A stretch of 64,000 bases of DNA. Origin: Flavobacterium sp. 245 (lineage in GTDB: Bacteria > Bacteroidota > Bacteroidia > Flavobacteriales > Flavobacteriaceae). The stretch lies in contig NZ_SNXB01000007.1 of assembly GCF_004362055.1 (NCBI RefSeq), forward strand, positions 186,001-250,000, written 5' to 3'. Below the pieces are notes generated by a model. It was not told where the DNA came from. It made no database searches and was given only the letters and a program-made list of their open reading frames with translations. Shown here one piece after another: positions 54,758 to 63,777 of this stretch (positions are counted from its first letter, which is position 1; each line of letters opens with the position of its first letter). Made by a program: the position numbers and the translations under genes.

Positions 54758-55072
54758 ATGAAAACATTTGAATTCTTAATACTCGGAAAAAACGAGCCAA
54801 TTTTAGAGATACTGACTAGGCTTGTAAATGCATACGAAGAATGGAACGCAATACCTTTTGATGATGAAAATTTAGCACAAGAATATTTTCTTAAAAACAA
54901 AATCGATATTGTTCTTTTGAGTTCCGGAATCGAAGATCATGTCGAAAAACAATTTACATCTTTCTGCATAAAAGCACAGCCAGATGTAGAAGTAATAGAA
55001 CATTTTGGAGGTGGAAGCGGTTTGCTAAGATCCGAGATCCTCCACAGATTACATTTGAAGGGAAAAATTTAG
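54758..55072 (+). CDS. small receiver-like protein lacking the phospho-acceptor Asp
   Basis: I start at the ATG at 54758 (104 residues, MKTFEFLIL). An in-frame TTG at 54737 is less likely. The predicted beta-alpha pattern resembles a response-regulator receiver domain, but the acidic pair after strand 1 is replaced (LILGKNEPIL) and the phospho-Asp position after strand 3 reads DIVLLSSGI. A glycine-rich HFGGGSGLL segment lies near the C-terminus. Such stand-alone pseudo-receivers could bind a partner or ligand without phosphorylation. I do not know a function. No sensor kinase is next to it. Confidence 0.6.
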   Translation: MKTFEFLILGKNEPILEILTRLVNAYEEWNAIPFDDENLAQEYFLKNKIDIVLLSSGIEDHVEKQFTSFCIKAQPDVEVIEHFGGGSGLLRSEILHRLHLKGKI

Positions 55073-55300
55073 GTATCAGTATTTTTCTCTTTTAAAATTC
55101 ATTAAAAGCTTTACAATAACACATTAACGAATATCCAATTTTTATTGACGATATATCGCTAGGATTTCTATTGCCTTTTCTGAAAAACCTTTTAAAATCA
55201 ACACATTACAAACAAGGCATTTAATTTGAATGCAAAACATTGAAAATCAAATACAAAATATTTTTTTAAACCTTTTAATTAACAACAAAATCACATTATC

Positions 55301-55990
55301 ATGAAAAAATTAATCCTTACAGCAGTTTTAGTATTAGTAACATTTATTGGATTCGCTCAAAAACCAAGTCCAGCGTTATTAGACCCAACAAATCATACTT
55401 TAGTTTTAATAGATTACGAAAGCCAAATGGCCTTTGCAGTAAGCAACATTCCAATCGATCAGCTTAGAAACAATACCGCTCTTGTAGCCGGAGCATCAAA
55501 AATATTCAAAGTTCCAACTATTGTAACAACTGTTGCAGAAAAATCATTCAGCGGACCTGTTTTCAGAGAAATTGAAGAATTCTACCCACAAAAAACGTCT
55601 AATTATATTGACCGTACCACAATGAATACTTGGGAAGATGCTCCAGCACGCAAAGCGATTATTGCAGCAGGTAAAAAGAAAATCGTTTTTGGCGGTTTAT
55701 GGACAAGTGTTTGTATTGTTGGACCTGCTCTATCTGCAATCAACGAAGGTTATGATGTTTATGTAATTACAGATGCAAGCGGAGACGTTTCTAAAGAAGC
55801 GCACGAAATGGCCGTAACTCGTATGGTTCAGGCTGGTGCACATCCAATCACTTCATTACAATATTTATTAGAATTACAACGTGACTGGGCTCGTCAAGAA
55901 ACTTATGTACCTGTGACTGATTTGGTTAAAAAATATGGTGGTGCTTACGGTGTTGGTGTACAATATGCACACGAAATGCTTAAACATTAA
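55301..55990 (+). CDS. secreted isochorismatase-family (YcaC-like) cysteine hydrolase
   Basis: 229 residues with a signal peptide ending GFAQ (residue 20). The isochorismatase fold has TLVLIDYESQMAF with Asp38 and FGGLWTSVCIVGPAL with nucleophile Cys138. The third catalytic position, usually Lys, is hard to place, and the region NYIDRTTMNTW may hold Arg instead. The C-terminus adds RDWARQETYVPVTDLVKKYGGAYGVG, as in YcaC-like proteins. Substrates of this branch are mostly unknown amides or imides. A terminator follows, then an amidohydrolase and a porin, also exported, suggesting a periplasmic degradation module. Confidence 0.8.
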   Translation: MKKLILTAVLVLVTFIGFAQKPSPALLDPTNHTLVLIDYESQMAFAVSNIPIDQLRNNTALVAGASKIFKVPTIVTTVAEKSFSGPVFREIEEFYPQKTSNYIDRTTMNTWEDAPARKAIIAAGKKKIVFGGLWTSVCIVGPALSAINEGYDVYVITDASGDVSKEAHEMAVTRMVQAGAHPITSLQYLLELQRDWARQETYVPVTDLVKKYGGAYGVGVQYAHEMLKH

Positions 55991-56021
55991 TTCATAGAAT
56001 TGTTCTTGGTTGGTTATCTAA

Positions 56022-56051
56022 AAAGGCTGTTTAAGTTACAGCCTTTTTTTT
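56022..56051 (+). terminator. terminator or attenuator after the isochorismatase gene
   Basis: AAAGGCTGT (56022-56030) pairs with ACAGCCTTT (56038-56046), followed by T to 56051. The amidohydrolase ATG is only 28 bp downstream, so readthrough probably sets a lower level for the next two genes. Confidence 0.85.
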
Positions 56052-56078
56052 CTCCAAAACTTAATTAAAACCATTATT

Positions 56079-57866
56079 ATGAAACCACAAACCTTACTAT
56101 CAGCTTTACTTTTAATTCTATCGTTGCCAATTTTCGCTCAAGGCAAAAGTGCCACACTTATCGTTCATCATGCTGTTATTCACACTTTAGATGATAAAAA
56201 CACAATCGTTGAAGCTATGGCTGTCGCCGATGGGAAAATCCTGAAAACAGGAAAAAACAGCGAAATCTTAAAATTAAAAAACAAAAAAACAACAGTAATC
56301 GACGCTAAAGGAAAAACCATTATTCCCGGAATATTTGATTCTCACATGCACATTATCCGAGGCGGAAGATTTTACAATACCGAATTACGCTGGGACGGCG
56401 TTCGTTCCTTAAAAAAAGCTTTGGCTATGCTAAAAGAACAAGCACAAAGAACTCCAAAAGGACAATGGGTTCGAGTGGTTGGCGGATGGAACGCTTATCA
56501 GTTTGAAGAAAAAAGACTGCCGACTTTAGCCGAAATCAACGAAGCAACAGGCGATGTTCCTGCTTTTATTCTTCATTTATACGGACATGCTTATTTAAAC
56601 AAAGCGGGTTTAGAAACTTTAAAAATTGATGCCAATACGCCAAATCCAAATGCGGGATTAATCGAAAAAGATCCTAACGGAAATCCAACTGGATTATTAG
56701 TTGCAGAACCAAATGCATTCATCTTATACTCTACTCTTTCTAAACTTCCGGAATTATCTCCAGAAGAGAAAACAAACTCCACAAAACAATTTATGACCGA
56801 AATGAACCGTCTTGGGGTAACAGCCATTATGGACGCTGGAGGTGGATTTCAAAACTTTCCAGACGATTATGGTGTAACAAACGGATTGTGCAAAAACAGC
56901 GATTTAACAGTTAGAATGCCTTATTATTTGTTTGCTCAAAAAGCAGGAACAGAATTAAACGATTACACAAAATGGATGCAGACAGTCGAAATTGGCGAAG
57001 GCTGTGACGACGATCATCATTCAGATAAAGTAGAATATCATGTTCAGGGTGCAGGAGAAAATTTAGTAATGAGTGCCGGAGATTTTGAAAACTTCGATAA
57101 ACCTAGACCTGAATTAAGTCCGGCGATGGAAGGTCAATTAAAAGAAGTTTTATCCTTATTAGTAAAAAACAGATGGCCGTTTAGAATTCACGCCACTTAT
57201 AACGAAAGCATTACCCGATTTTTAAATGTAATTGAAGACATTAATAAAGAAACCCCTTTAAACGGACTCTTATGGTTTTTTGATCACGGAGAAACGGTTT
57301 CGGTTGAAAATTTAAAAAGAATCAAAGCTTTAAACGGAGGTTTGGCGATTCAACACAGAATGGCATATCAAGGAGAAAGCTTTATAAAAAGATATGGAAA
57401 AACGGCTGCTGCAAACACGGTTCCGCTTAAAAAGATTCTTGACATGGGAATCAAAGTCGGAATGGGGACCGACGGAACCCGTGTTGCCAGCTACAATCCG
57501 TGGGTGGGCCTATATTGGCTCACAACTGGAAAAACTTTAGCCGGTTTAAAATATATGAACGACGAAAATATTGTAGACAGGACTACCGCTTTAAAATTAT
57601 TCACTTATGGAAGCGCACAATTAATAAATATTGAAAAAGATAGAGGAATGCTCACAGCAGACAAACTAGCCGATTTTGCAATTCTTTCTGACGATTATTT
57701 CTCTACTTCTGAAGAAAAAATCCTAAACATCGAATCGAAACTGACAGTCGTAAACGGAAAAGTAGTTTATGCTGACAATGACTTTAGAACTTTTGCAGAC
57801 GAAAAACCAAAAGCAATTCCAGACTGGAGTCCGGTAAATTATTTTGGAGGTTATCAAAAAAATTAA
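56079..57866 (+). CDS. secreted amidohydrolase (YtcJ-like, amidohydrolase 3)
   Basis: 595 residues, signal peptide ending IFAQ (residue 21). Metal-dependent hydrolase features: PGIFDSHMHIIRGG with His89 and His91, GQWVRVVGGWNAYQFEEKRLP, FRIHATYNES, WFFDHGETVS and GMGTDGTRVASYNPW, then a C-terminal DKLADFAILSDDY. YtcJ-type proteins hydrolyse N-acyl or cyclic amide bonds of mostly unknown substrates. The porin gene starts 4 bp after the stop, and the isochorismatase-type hydrolase precedes it. Export of all three proteins is notable because most relatives are cytoplasmic. Confidence 0.85.
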   Translation: MKPQTLLSALLLILSLPIFAQGKSATLIVHHAVIHTLDDKNTIVEAMAVADGKILKTGKNSEILKLKNKKTTVIDAKGKTIIPGIFDSHMHIIRGGRFYNTELRWDGVRSLKKALAMLKEQAQRTPKGQWVRVVGGWNAYQFEEKRLPTLAEINEATGDVPAFILHLYGHAYLNKAGLETLKIDANTPNPNAGLIEKDPNGNPTGLLVAEPNAFILYSTLSKLPELSPEEKTNSTKQFMTEMNRLGVTAIMDAGGGFQNFPDDYGVTNGLCKNSDLTVRMPYYLFAQKAGTELNDYTKWMQTVEIGEGCDDDHHSDKVEYHVQGAGENLVMSAGDFENFDKPRPELSPAMEGQLKEVLSLLVKNRWPFRIHATYNESITRFLNVIEDINKETPLNGLLWFFDHGETVSVENLKRIKALNGGLAIQHRMAYQGESFIKRYGKTAAANTVPLKKILDMGIKVGMGTDGTRVASYNPWVGLYWLTTGKTLAGLKYMNDENIVDRTTALKLFTYGSAQLINIEKDRGMLTADKLADFAILSDDYFSTSEEKILNIESKLTVVNGKVVYADNDFRTFADEKPKAIPDWSPVNYFGGYQKN

Positions 57867-57870
57867 ACCA

Positions 57871-59238
57871 ATGAAAACGTTATTCCGAATATTGTTGCTT
57901 TTGGGATTCTTTTACACCGCAAATGCACAACAAAAAATAGCATTCCAAAAGCTGCGATATGACGATGATTTGACTTATTTAAAAGATTCTACCAGAAATT
58001 GGTACGAAAAAATCAAATACATTCCGCTTGGCCAAAACAGTAAATATTACGCCACTATTGGCGGTGAAGCAAGATTACAATATACATACACCGTAAACGA
58101 CAAATGGGGCGATGACTCTGATGAAGGCGATGGTTATTTACTTTCCCGCTACTTGCTTCATGCCGATGTTCATTTGGGAGCTTTCAGAACTTTTGTGGAA
58201 CTACAAAGCAGTTTGGCCAACAGCAAAATTGACCCGAGTCCGGTTGATGAAAACGAATTGGATTTTCATCAGGCCTTTTTAGATGTCGATTTTATTCATA
58301 ATGAAAACGAGCGATTGGCATTGCGTTCAGGAAGACAGGAAATGTCATACGGATCACAACGTTTGATTGCTGTTCGCGAAGGCCCAAACAACCGACTAGC
58401 ATTTGATGCGATTAAACTATTTTATAAAAAAGATAATTGGCAAACCGATGCTTTTTATACACATCCCGTTGCCAATAAACAAGGAACTTTTAATGACAGT
58501 TTCAATGAAAATGCACAATTCTGGGGAAATTATACTGTAATTCACAAAGTACCTTTTATTCAGAATATCGATTTTTATTATTTAGGATTATGGAAAAACA
58601 GAGCCATTTTTGATGATGCCATTGGAGAAGAAAATCGCCAATCCATTGGAACCCGAATCTGGAAAAACAAAGGAAATTGGAAATATGATTTTGAAGGATT
58701 ATATCAATTCGGAAACATAAATCAGAAATCAATCTCAGCATGGACGCTGTCCTCATTTGCCTGTTATACTTTCACAGAAGTAAAATTTAGTCCTGAAATT
58801 GGATTGAAAACAGAGATTATTTCCGGAGATAAACATTCAGATGACAATCATTTGCAAACTTTTAATCCGTTATATCCAAGAGGCGCTTATTTTGGATTAG
58901 TGGCTTTAATTGGTCCTTCTAACTTAATTGACATTCATCCTTCCATTAATTTTACTTTAACCGAAAAATTAGGCCTCGGATTGGATTATGATATTTTTTG
59001 GAGAGAATCAATTAGCGATGGTATTTATGCACCAAATATGCAATTACTATATTCCGGAAAAGATACTACTGAGCGTTTTATAGGCTCCCAATTGATTGCT
59101 AATTTAGATTACACTGCGAATGATTTCCTTGCTTTTACATTAGAATCGGGTTGGTTTAACGCAGGTTCCTTTTTAAAAGAGGTTGGAACCGGAAAAGATT
59201 ATTTTTATGCAGCGTTGACAGCGCAATTTAAATTCTGA
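57871..59238 (+). CDS. alginate-export-type outer-membrane porin
   Basis: I start at the ATG at 57871 (455 residues); an in-frame TTG at 57844 overlaps the amidohydrolase. Signal peptide ending ANAQ. The sequence is a beta-barrel with alternating aromatic strands and the blocks YYATIGGEARLQYTYTVND, LRSGRQEMSYGSQRLIAVREGPN and AFDAIKLFYK, as in AlgE-like/alginate-export family porins. It ends AALTAQFKF with a terminal Phe. It probably lets a small charged substrate or product of the two upstream hydrolases cross the outer membrane. The last 42 bp are duplicated 106 bp downstream. Confidence 0.8.
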   Translation: MKTLFRILLLLGFFYTANAQQKIAFQKLRYDDDLTYLKDSTRNWYEKIKYIPLGQNSKYYATIGGEARLQYTYTVNDKWGDDSDEGDGYLLSRYLLHADVHLGAFRTFVELQSSLANSKIDPSPVDENELDFHQAFLDVDFIHNENERLALRSGRQEMSYGSQRLIAVREGPNNRLAFDAIKLFYKKDNWQTDAFYTHPVANKQGTFNDSFNENAQFWGNYTVIHKVPFIQNIDFYYLGLWKNRAIFDDAIGEENRQSIGTRIWKNKGNWKYDFEGLYQFGNINQKSISAWTLSSFACYTFTEVKFSPEIGLKTEIISGDKHSDDNHLQTFNPLYPRGAYFGLVALIGPSNLIDIHPSINFTLTEKLGLGLDYDIFWRESISDGIYAPNMQLLYSGKDTTERFIGSQLIANLDYTANDFLAFTLESGWFNAGSFLKEVGTGKDYFYAALTAQFKF

Positions 59239-59340
59239 TGTTAAAGAATCCTAGATTCTAGATATTTTGTAGGGATGGATTTCAATCCATCCTATAGCAA
59301 AAGATTATTTTTATGCAGCGTTGACAGCGCAATTTAAATT
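59193..59340. repeat. 42-bp direct duplication of the porin 3' end around a repeat element
   Basis: 59193-59234 and 59299-59340 are identical 42-bp copies beginning AAAAGATTATTT. Between them lies a stretch with GGATGGATT (59273-59281) paired to AATCCATCC (59284-59292), a short hairpin element. The second copy also provides a stop codon, so the original gene end may have been here. Confidence 0.9.
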
Positions 59341-59436
59341 TTAAATACAATTAAAACCTTTACCTGTTTTATAAGAAATTTAAACTATTTTTGAGAAGAC
59401 AAATTTAAACCAAAACCTCAAAAATAATTCCCAGGC

Positions 59437-61698
59437 ATGACGAAAAATATCCTAATACTATTGATTTGTTTCTCTTTTCAAATAGCAACTTCACAAAAAA
59501 TATATTTCGATAAAACTCAATTCAGTGATAGTATCAGTATTAGTAAAAATATGCCTTTACTGGCAAAAAAAGTAGCACCGATCTATAAAAATGCAAACAA
59601 AGCAACGTTTTTAGACAGTTATGCCAGAATACAATTTGTTGCCGGAGATTACAAAGAGATGGAACGAAGTTTTGTTAACTACTCGCAAGACATACTGGGT
59701 GATAGCATCGTAAATAGACCTATGGGATTTATTTATAAAACGTATGCCAGAACCATTACAAAAGCACCTAACTCAAAATCAGATTTTGAAAAAACCTTTA
59801 CAACTGAATTTTACAGATTATACAATAGCTTTGATAAAGATGGAAAAAATTGGACTGAAAGTTATTATGAAATAAAATTGGATGAAATGAAAACCAATTT
59901 TGAATCGCGGCTAAAATCCGCACAAAAAAGTGATAGTATTAGCACAGAAGATGCAGCACTTTTATGCCGTCATTATTCACGTTATTTTATTTACAGCAAA
60001 ACGCTTTCTATCGCAAGTAAAATAATTCAAAAAATAGAAGCAGACACTTATATAATCGATAAAAACATCATTATAACATTACCAAACAAAAGCACAATTT
60101 CTGGTACTATGGTCAGATATAGAAATGTATCCGAGCCACAACCTGTGGTAATGAAGTATAATATCTATGCTGGAAACGAACTAAGTCAATGCAAAGAAAT
60201 AGCCAGCATGGGTTATGTTGGTTTTATAGCCAATACAAGAGGTAAAAATTTAAGCAATGACCCAATTGAGCCTTACGAACACGATGGCGATGATGCTTAT
60301 TACATTCTGGATTGGGTTAGCAAACAACCGTGGTGCAATGGAAAAATTGGGTTATATGGCGGGAGTTATCTTGGATTCGCACAATGGAGCGCCATGAAAA
60401 AAGTGCATCCAGCTTTAAAAACAATTGTTCCTTTAGTATCTGTTGGTGCAGGAATTGACTTTCCGATGCAAAATGGTATTTTTATGAGTTATGCCTTAAG
60501 ATGGATCCACTACGTGGCTAATAATAAATTAACAGATCTTGGTGATTTTCAAAACAGCAAAAAATGGGATGAAGTTTTTTCTCAATATTATAAAAACGGC
60601 AGTAGTTTTAGAACGTTAGATCAAATCGAAGGCAATACTTCTCCGTTGTTTCAAAGATGGTTAGATCATCCAACATATGATGCTTACTGGCAAAATATGA
60701 CACCTCAAAAAGAAGCTTTTGCCAACATCAATATTCCTATTTTAAGCACTACGGGATATTATGATGACGATCAGCTTGGCGCTATGTACTATTACAATCA
60801 ATATCAGAAATACAATAAAACGAACAACTATTATTTAATAATTGGGCCTTATGATCATGGAGGTTCGCAAGGTTATCCCAAAAAAGAATTAGGAGGATAT
60901 GCGTTAGATGAAGCCGCAAATATTCCAATTAATGCTATTATTTTCCAATGGTTTGATTATATATTAAAAGATGCAAAGCGTCCGGATATTTTAAAAGATA
61001 AAGTAAACTTTGAAATTATGGGCAAAAACGAATGGAAAAGTGTTCCGTCGTTAGATAAAATGCACAATCAGGATCTTACTTTTTATCTTAGCAGCAAAGA
61101 CACTAAATATTCGTTGCAAAAAACAGCTCCTAAAAAAGTAACCTCTATTAATCAAATTGTTGATTTTAAAGATCGTTCTGAAATCAATATTTACAATGAC
61201 AATTATGTAAATGGGTTTCCTAATGTTATTGATTCTATTATTAAGCCTGAAAAACATTTGTTAGTTTTTGAAAGTGATCCAGTTTTACAATCCATAATTA
61301 TAAGCGGTTCACTAAAAGCTTCCTTAAAAATAAGCAGTAATAAAAAAGACATTGATGTTGAATTGCAACTTTATGAAAAAACAGCAAACGGCCAATATTT
61401 CGCTTTAAGCAATAACATTCAAAGAGCAAGTTTAGCAAAAGATAGAACCAAAAGACAATTATTAGTACCAAACAAAATCGAGACTATCGATATCGATCAG
61501 ACTTTTATCACTTCTAAAGAATTACAAAAAGGAAGTTCAATTGTTATCGTTTTGGGCGTTAATAAAAATCCAAATTGGGAAGTAAATTACGGTTCAGGTA
61601 AAGATGTAAGTTCTGAAAACATGGCCGATGCTAAAGATCCATTAGAAATAAAATGGTACACAAACAGTTCTATTGTGCTTCCAATTTTAAAACAATAA
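59437..61698 (+). CDS. secreted CocE/NonD-family hydrolase (S15 peptidase-like) with N-terminal extension
   Basis: 753 residues, signal peptide ending ATSQ (residue 20). About 200 residues of alpha-helical, tetratricopeptide-like character precede the hydrolase. From about 205: GFIANTRGKNLSND, LYGGSYLGFAQW with nucleophile Ser310, STTGYYDDDQLGAMYYYNQ with the acid and GPYDHGGSQGY with the His. The C-terminal jelly-roll (DLTFYLSSKDTKYSL onward) is usual for X-Pro dipeptidyl-peptidase and cocaine-esterase relatives. It may act on glutaryl-amides, esters or proline peptides. A small membrane protein gene follows by 3 bp. Confidence 0.8.
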   Translation: MTKNILILLICFSFQIATSQKIYFDKTQFSDSISISKNMPLLAKKVAPIYKNANKATFLDSYARIQFVAGDYKEMERSFVNYSQDILGDSIVNRPMGFIYKTYARTITKAPNSKSDFEKTFTTEFYRLYNSFDKDGKNWTESYYEIKLDEMKTNFESRLKSAQKSDSISTEDAALLCRHYSRYFIYSKTLSIASKIIQKIEADTYIIDKNIIITLPNKSTISGTMVRYRNVSEPQPVVMKYNIYAGNELSQCKEIASMGYVGFIANTRGKNLSNDPIEPYEHDGDDAYYILDWVSKQPWCNGKIGLYGGSYLGFAQWSAMKKVHPALKTIVPLVSVGAGIDFPMQNGIFMSYALRWIHYVANNKLTDLGDFQNSKKWDEVFSQYYKNGSSFRTLDQIEGNTSPLFQRWLDHPTYDAYWQNMTPQKEAFANINIPILSTTGYYDDDQLGAMYYYNQYQKYNKTNNYYLIIGPYDHGGSQGYPKKELGGYALDEAANIPINAIIFQWFDYILKDAKRPDILKDKVNFEIMGKNEWKSVPSLDKMHNQDLTFYLSSKDTKYSLQKTAPKKVTSINQIVDFKDRSEINIYNDNYVNGFPNVIDSIIKPEKHLLVFESDPVLQSIIISGSLKASLKISSNKKDIDVELQLYEKTANGQYFALSNNIQRASLAKDRTKRQLLVPNKIETIDIDQTFITSKELQKGSSIVIVLGVNKNPNWEVNYGSGKDVSSENMADAKDPLEIKWYTNSSIVLPILKQ

Positions 61699-61701
61699 TT
61701 G

Positions 61702-61944
61702 ATGATGAACGATAAGAAAATAACTCGTTTATTAAAATTATTATTAGGCTGCCTTATCTTGATTTTATTTTCATGGCTTTTATTTATTTTCCTCGATAAA
61801 TTTGATCTTTATAACAGTGCTTTTGGAATTTTCATTTATTATATATCTTATTTTACAGCTATTATATCTTTTTATTTAGGAATTATAGTATTCCTTTTAT
61901 TATTTTTTTTAGTACTATGGAAATTCATTTCAAAAAAGGTATAA
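61702..61944 (+). CDS. small membrane protein
   Basis: About 80 residues (ATG at 61702; a second ATG follows directly). Two hydrophobic stretches, LLKLLLGCLILILFSWLLFIF and a longer YYISYFTAIISFYLGIIVFL, indicate two membrane helices with a lysine-rich end. No family is recognised. It starts 3 bp after the CocE-type gene and is probably cotranscribed. Confidence 0.6.
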   Translation: MMNDKKITRLLKLLLGCLILILFSWLLFIFLDKFDLYNSAFGIFIYYISYFTAIISFYLGIIVFLLLFFLVLWKFISKKV

Positions 61945-61976
61945 ATTAACATTTAAGCAAATAAACCAAAATAAAA

Positions 61977-62540
61977 ATGGAAAAGAAATACTCAGTTGTT
62001 TTTCATCCTTCAGAAAATGGAATTGAGATTATTAAAAAACTAAAATTAGAATTATTCAATGTAATTGGATGGTACGGAAGTTGCAATTCTGTAGCGCATA
62101 TTACAATTGGCGGATTTAAAGCAAATGAAAATCAGCTTGATAAATACAGACAAAAGCTTTTTAAAATCGCTGATACTTTAACTCCTGTTCAAATTTATTT
62201 AGATCATTTTGATGCTTATGAGGAAAGTCGGGCTTTCTTTATATCTCCAAGTGAAGACTCTAAAATAAATTTAAAACCTATGATGAAAAAAATTCAGGAA
62301 GCACTTCAGATTTCCAGTAAAGACAGAAGCGACGATCCGCATATTTCAATAGGAAGAAACCTAACACCCGAAAACATCCAAATTGCTCGTGATTTATTCA
62401 CTACAATTAATATGGAATTTTTATGTGATGCCATTATCTTAAGAGAATTTGATCCGATCAAAAAACAATATTTTGTCTTAGAAACGTTCCCTTTTGGCAA
62501 TAATCCTCAACCGGAATTAATTCAGGGTAGCCTTTTCTAA
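61977..62540 (+). CDS. 2H phosphoesterase (2'-5' RNA ligase-like)
   Basis: 187 residues, cytoplasmic. Both HxT/S motifs of the 2H superfamily are present: HITIGGF (His41, Thr43) and HISIGRNL (His122, Ser124). These proteins hydrolyse cyclic phosphodiesters or ligate RNA ends; many bacterial members have no settled substrate. It lies 32 bp after the small membrane protein and is followed by a large repeat element beginning right at its stop codon. Confidence 0.85.
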   Translation: MEKKYSVVFHPSENGIEIIKKLKLELFNVIGWYGSCNSVAHITIGGFKANENQLDKYRQKLFKIADTLTPVQIYLDHFDAYEESRAFFISPSEDSKINLKPMMKKIQEALQISSKDRSDDPHISIGRNLTPENIQIARDLFTTINMEFLCDAIILREFDPIKKQYFVLETFPFGNNPQPELIQGSLF

Positions 62541-62708
62541 CCGCAATCCCGATAGCTATCGGGAGCAAAGGATTTTACGCAAGGATGCTAAATTTCACGC
62601 AAAGACGCAAAGTCGCAAAGTTTATTTCCTTTGCGACTTTGCGTCTTTGCGTGATTAAACAAGATCACTTTGCGAACATTGCGTAAAACCCTTGCGAACC
62701 TTGCGGTT
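62539..62708. repeat. 170-bp inverted-repeat element
   Basis: Ends AACCGCAA (62539-62546) and TTGCGGTT (62701-62708). Inside are a perfect 16-bp palindrome CCCGATAGCTATCGGG (62548-62563) and a perfect 26-bp hairpin (62595-62620 with 62629-62654, loop 8) built from the unit CGCAAAG. It looks like a Flavobacterium intergenic repeat and may also end transcription. No coding potential. Confidence 0.8.
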
Positions 62709-62727
62709 AAATAACAACAAAGTAAAG

Positions 62728-62761
62728 CAACCTGAAACAAGAAAAACTTGAAACCTGAAAC
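62728..62761. repeat. short AACCTGAAAC repeats
   Basis: Two copies of AACCTGAAAC with an ACTTGAAACCTG variant, the complement of the repeats at 5676-5698. Confidence 0.5.
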
Positions 62762-62804
62762 TAAAATCTATTTTTCGTATATTTGAATTTTACAATTCAC
62801 ATCT

Positions 62805-63728
62805 ATGAAATCCCTAGATTCATTTTACCAAGATATTACCGAAGGTTCTTCTGTAGAACCAAGTTCATTATTACCCAACGACATCAAAAAGGAAATTGGC
62901 CACTTTAATGTTTTTGACATCAAAGAACTGCTGGAGAGAATGAAAGACAAGCCTTCTATGCCTTATGACAGAAGAGCTTACTACAAAATCAGTTTGATTC
63001 GAGGTAAAAACAGATCTGAGTATGCCGATAAAATAATCGAAATAGAAAAGCAGGGACTTCTATTTGCTACGCCAAAAATCCCATACAATTATATACCGCA
63101 AGACACCAATCAATCCGGTCAGTTTTGTGTTTTTACAAGTGAATTTTTATCTAAAAGTAAAAGCGGAATTGATCTAGATGAACTTCCTATTTTCGCTTCA
63201 GATGGTTATCCGATTTTTCAATTATCAGATGAAGAAGTTGAAGAAGTCGCGTTGATTTTCAACAAAATACAAAAAGAAATCAATTCTGATTATATCTACA
63301 AATATGATTTAATCCGAAATTATGTTGCCGAGTTAATTCACTTTGGGCAAAAATTACAACCTATAACAGCGCTATATTCTAAACATAATTCGGCAGCAAG
63401 AGTTTCTTCTTTATTTGCAGAATTATTAGAAAGACAATTCCCTATTGAATCGCCACATCAGCGATTAGAATTGAGAACTGCAAAGGATTTCGCTGAAAGA
63501 TTATCCGTTCATGTCAATCATTTAAATAAAGTTTTAAAAGAAAACACAGGAAAAACAACAACCGAATTAATCAGCACCCGTTTAATAAACGAAGCCAAAA
63601 TCCTTTTAAAACAAACGGATTGGAACATTTCTGAAATCGCTTTTTCTTTAGGTTTTGAAGAACTGGCACATTTTTCTAATTTCTTTAAAAAACAAACTTC
63701 GTTTACGCCAATTGCTTTTAGAGCTTAA
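62805..63728 (+). CDS. AraC-family transcriptional regulator
   Basis: 307 residues. The N-terminal two thirds resemble the cupin-like sensory part of AraC regulators (PNDIKKEIGHFNVFDI, FVFTSEFLS-like block). The C-terminal double helix-turn-helix (about 220-305) contains DFAERLSVHVNHLNKVLKE and the signature WNISEIAFSLGFEELAHFSNFFKKQTSFTP. A probable short-chain dehydrogenase begins 239 bp downstream, the common target layout for this type. There is no reason to link it to the ACAGG promoters, which are over 40 kb away, though it is the only AraC-type protein in the window. Confidence 0.92.
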   Translation: MKSLDSFYQDITEGSSVEPSSLLPNDIKKEIGHFNVFDIKELLERMKDKPSMPYDRRAYYKISLIRGKNRSEYADKIIEIEKQGLLFATPKIPYNYIPQDTNQSGQFCVFTSEFLSKSKSGIDLDELPIFASDGYPIFQLSDEEVEEVALIFNKIQKEINSDYIYKYDLIRNYVAELIHFGQKLQPITALYSKHNSAARVSSLFAELLERQFPIESPHQRLELRTAKDFAERLSVHVNHLNKVLKENTGKTTTELISTRLINEAKILLKQTDWNISEIAFSLGFEELAHFSNFFKKQTSFTPIAFRA

Positions 63729-63777
63729 TTTTAGATTGCAGATTTTAGATTATTTACAATAGTTACCACAAAGTTTG

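Noticed and set aside
62805..63728. the AraC-type regulator as the owner of the ACAGG modules
   Set aside because: It is over 40 kb from the nearest module and has a closer probable target; no sequence evidence links them.
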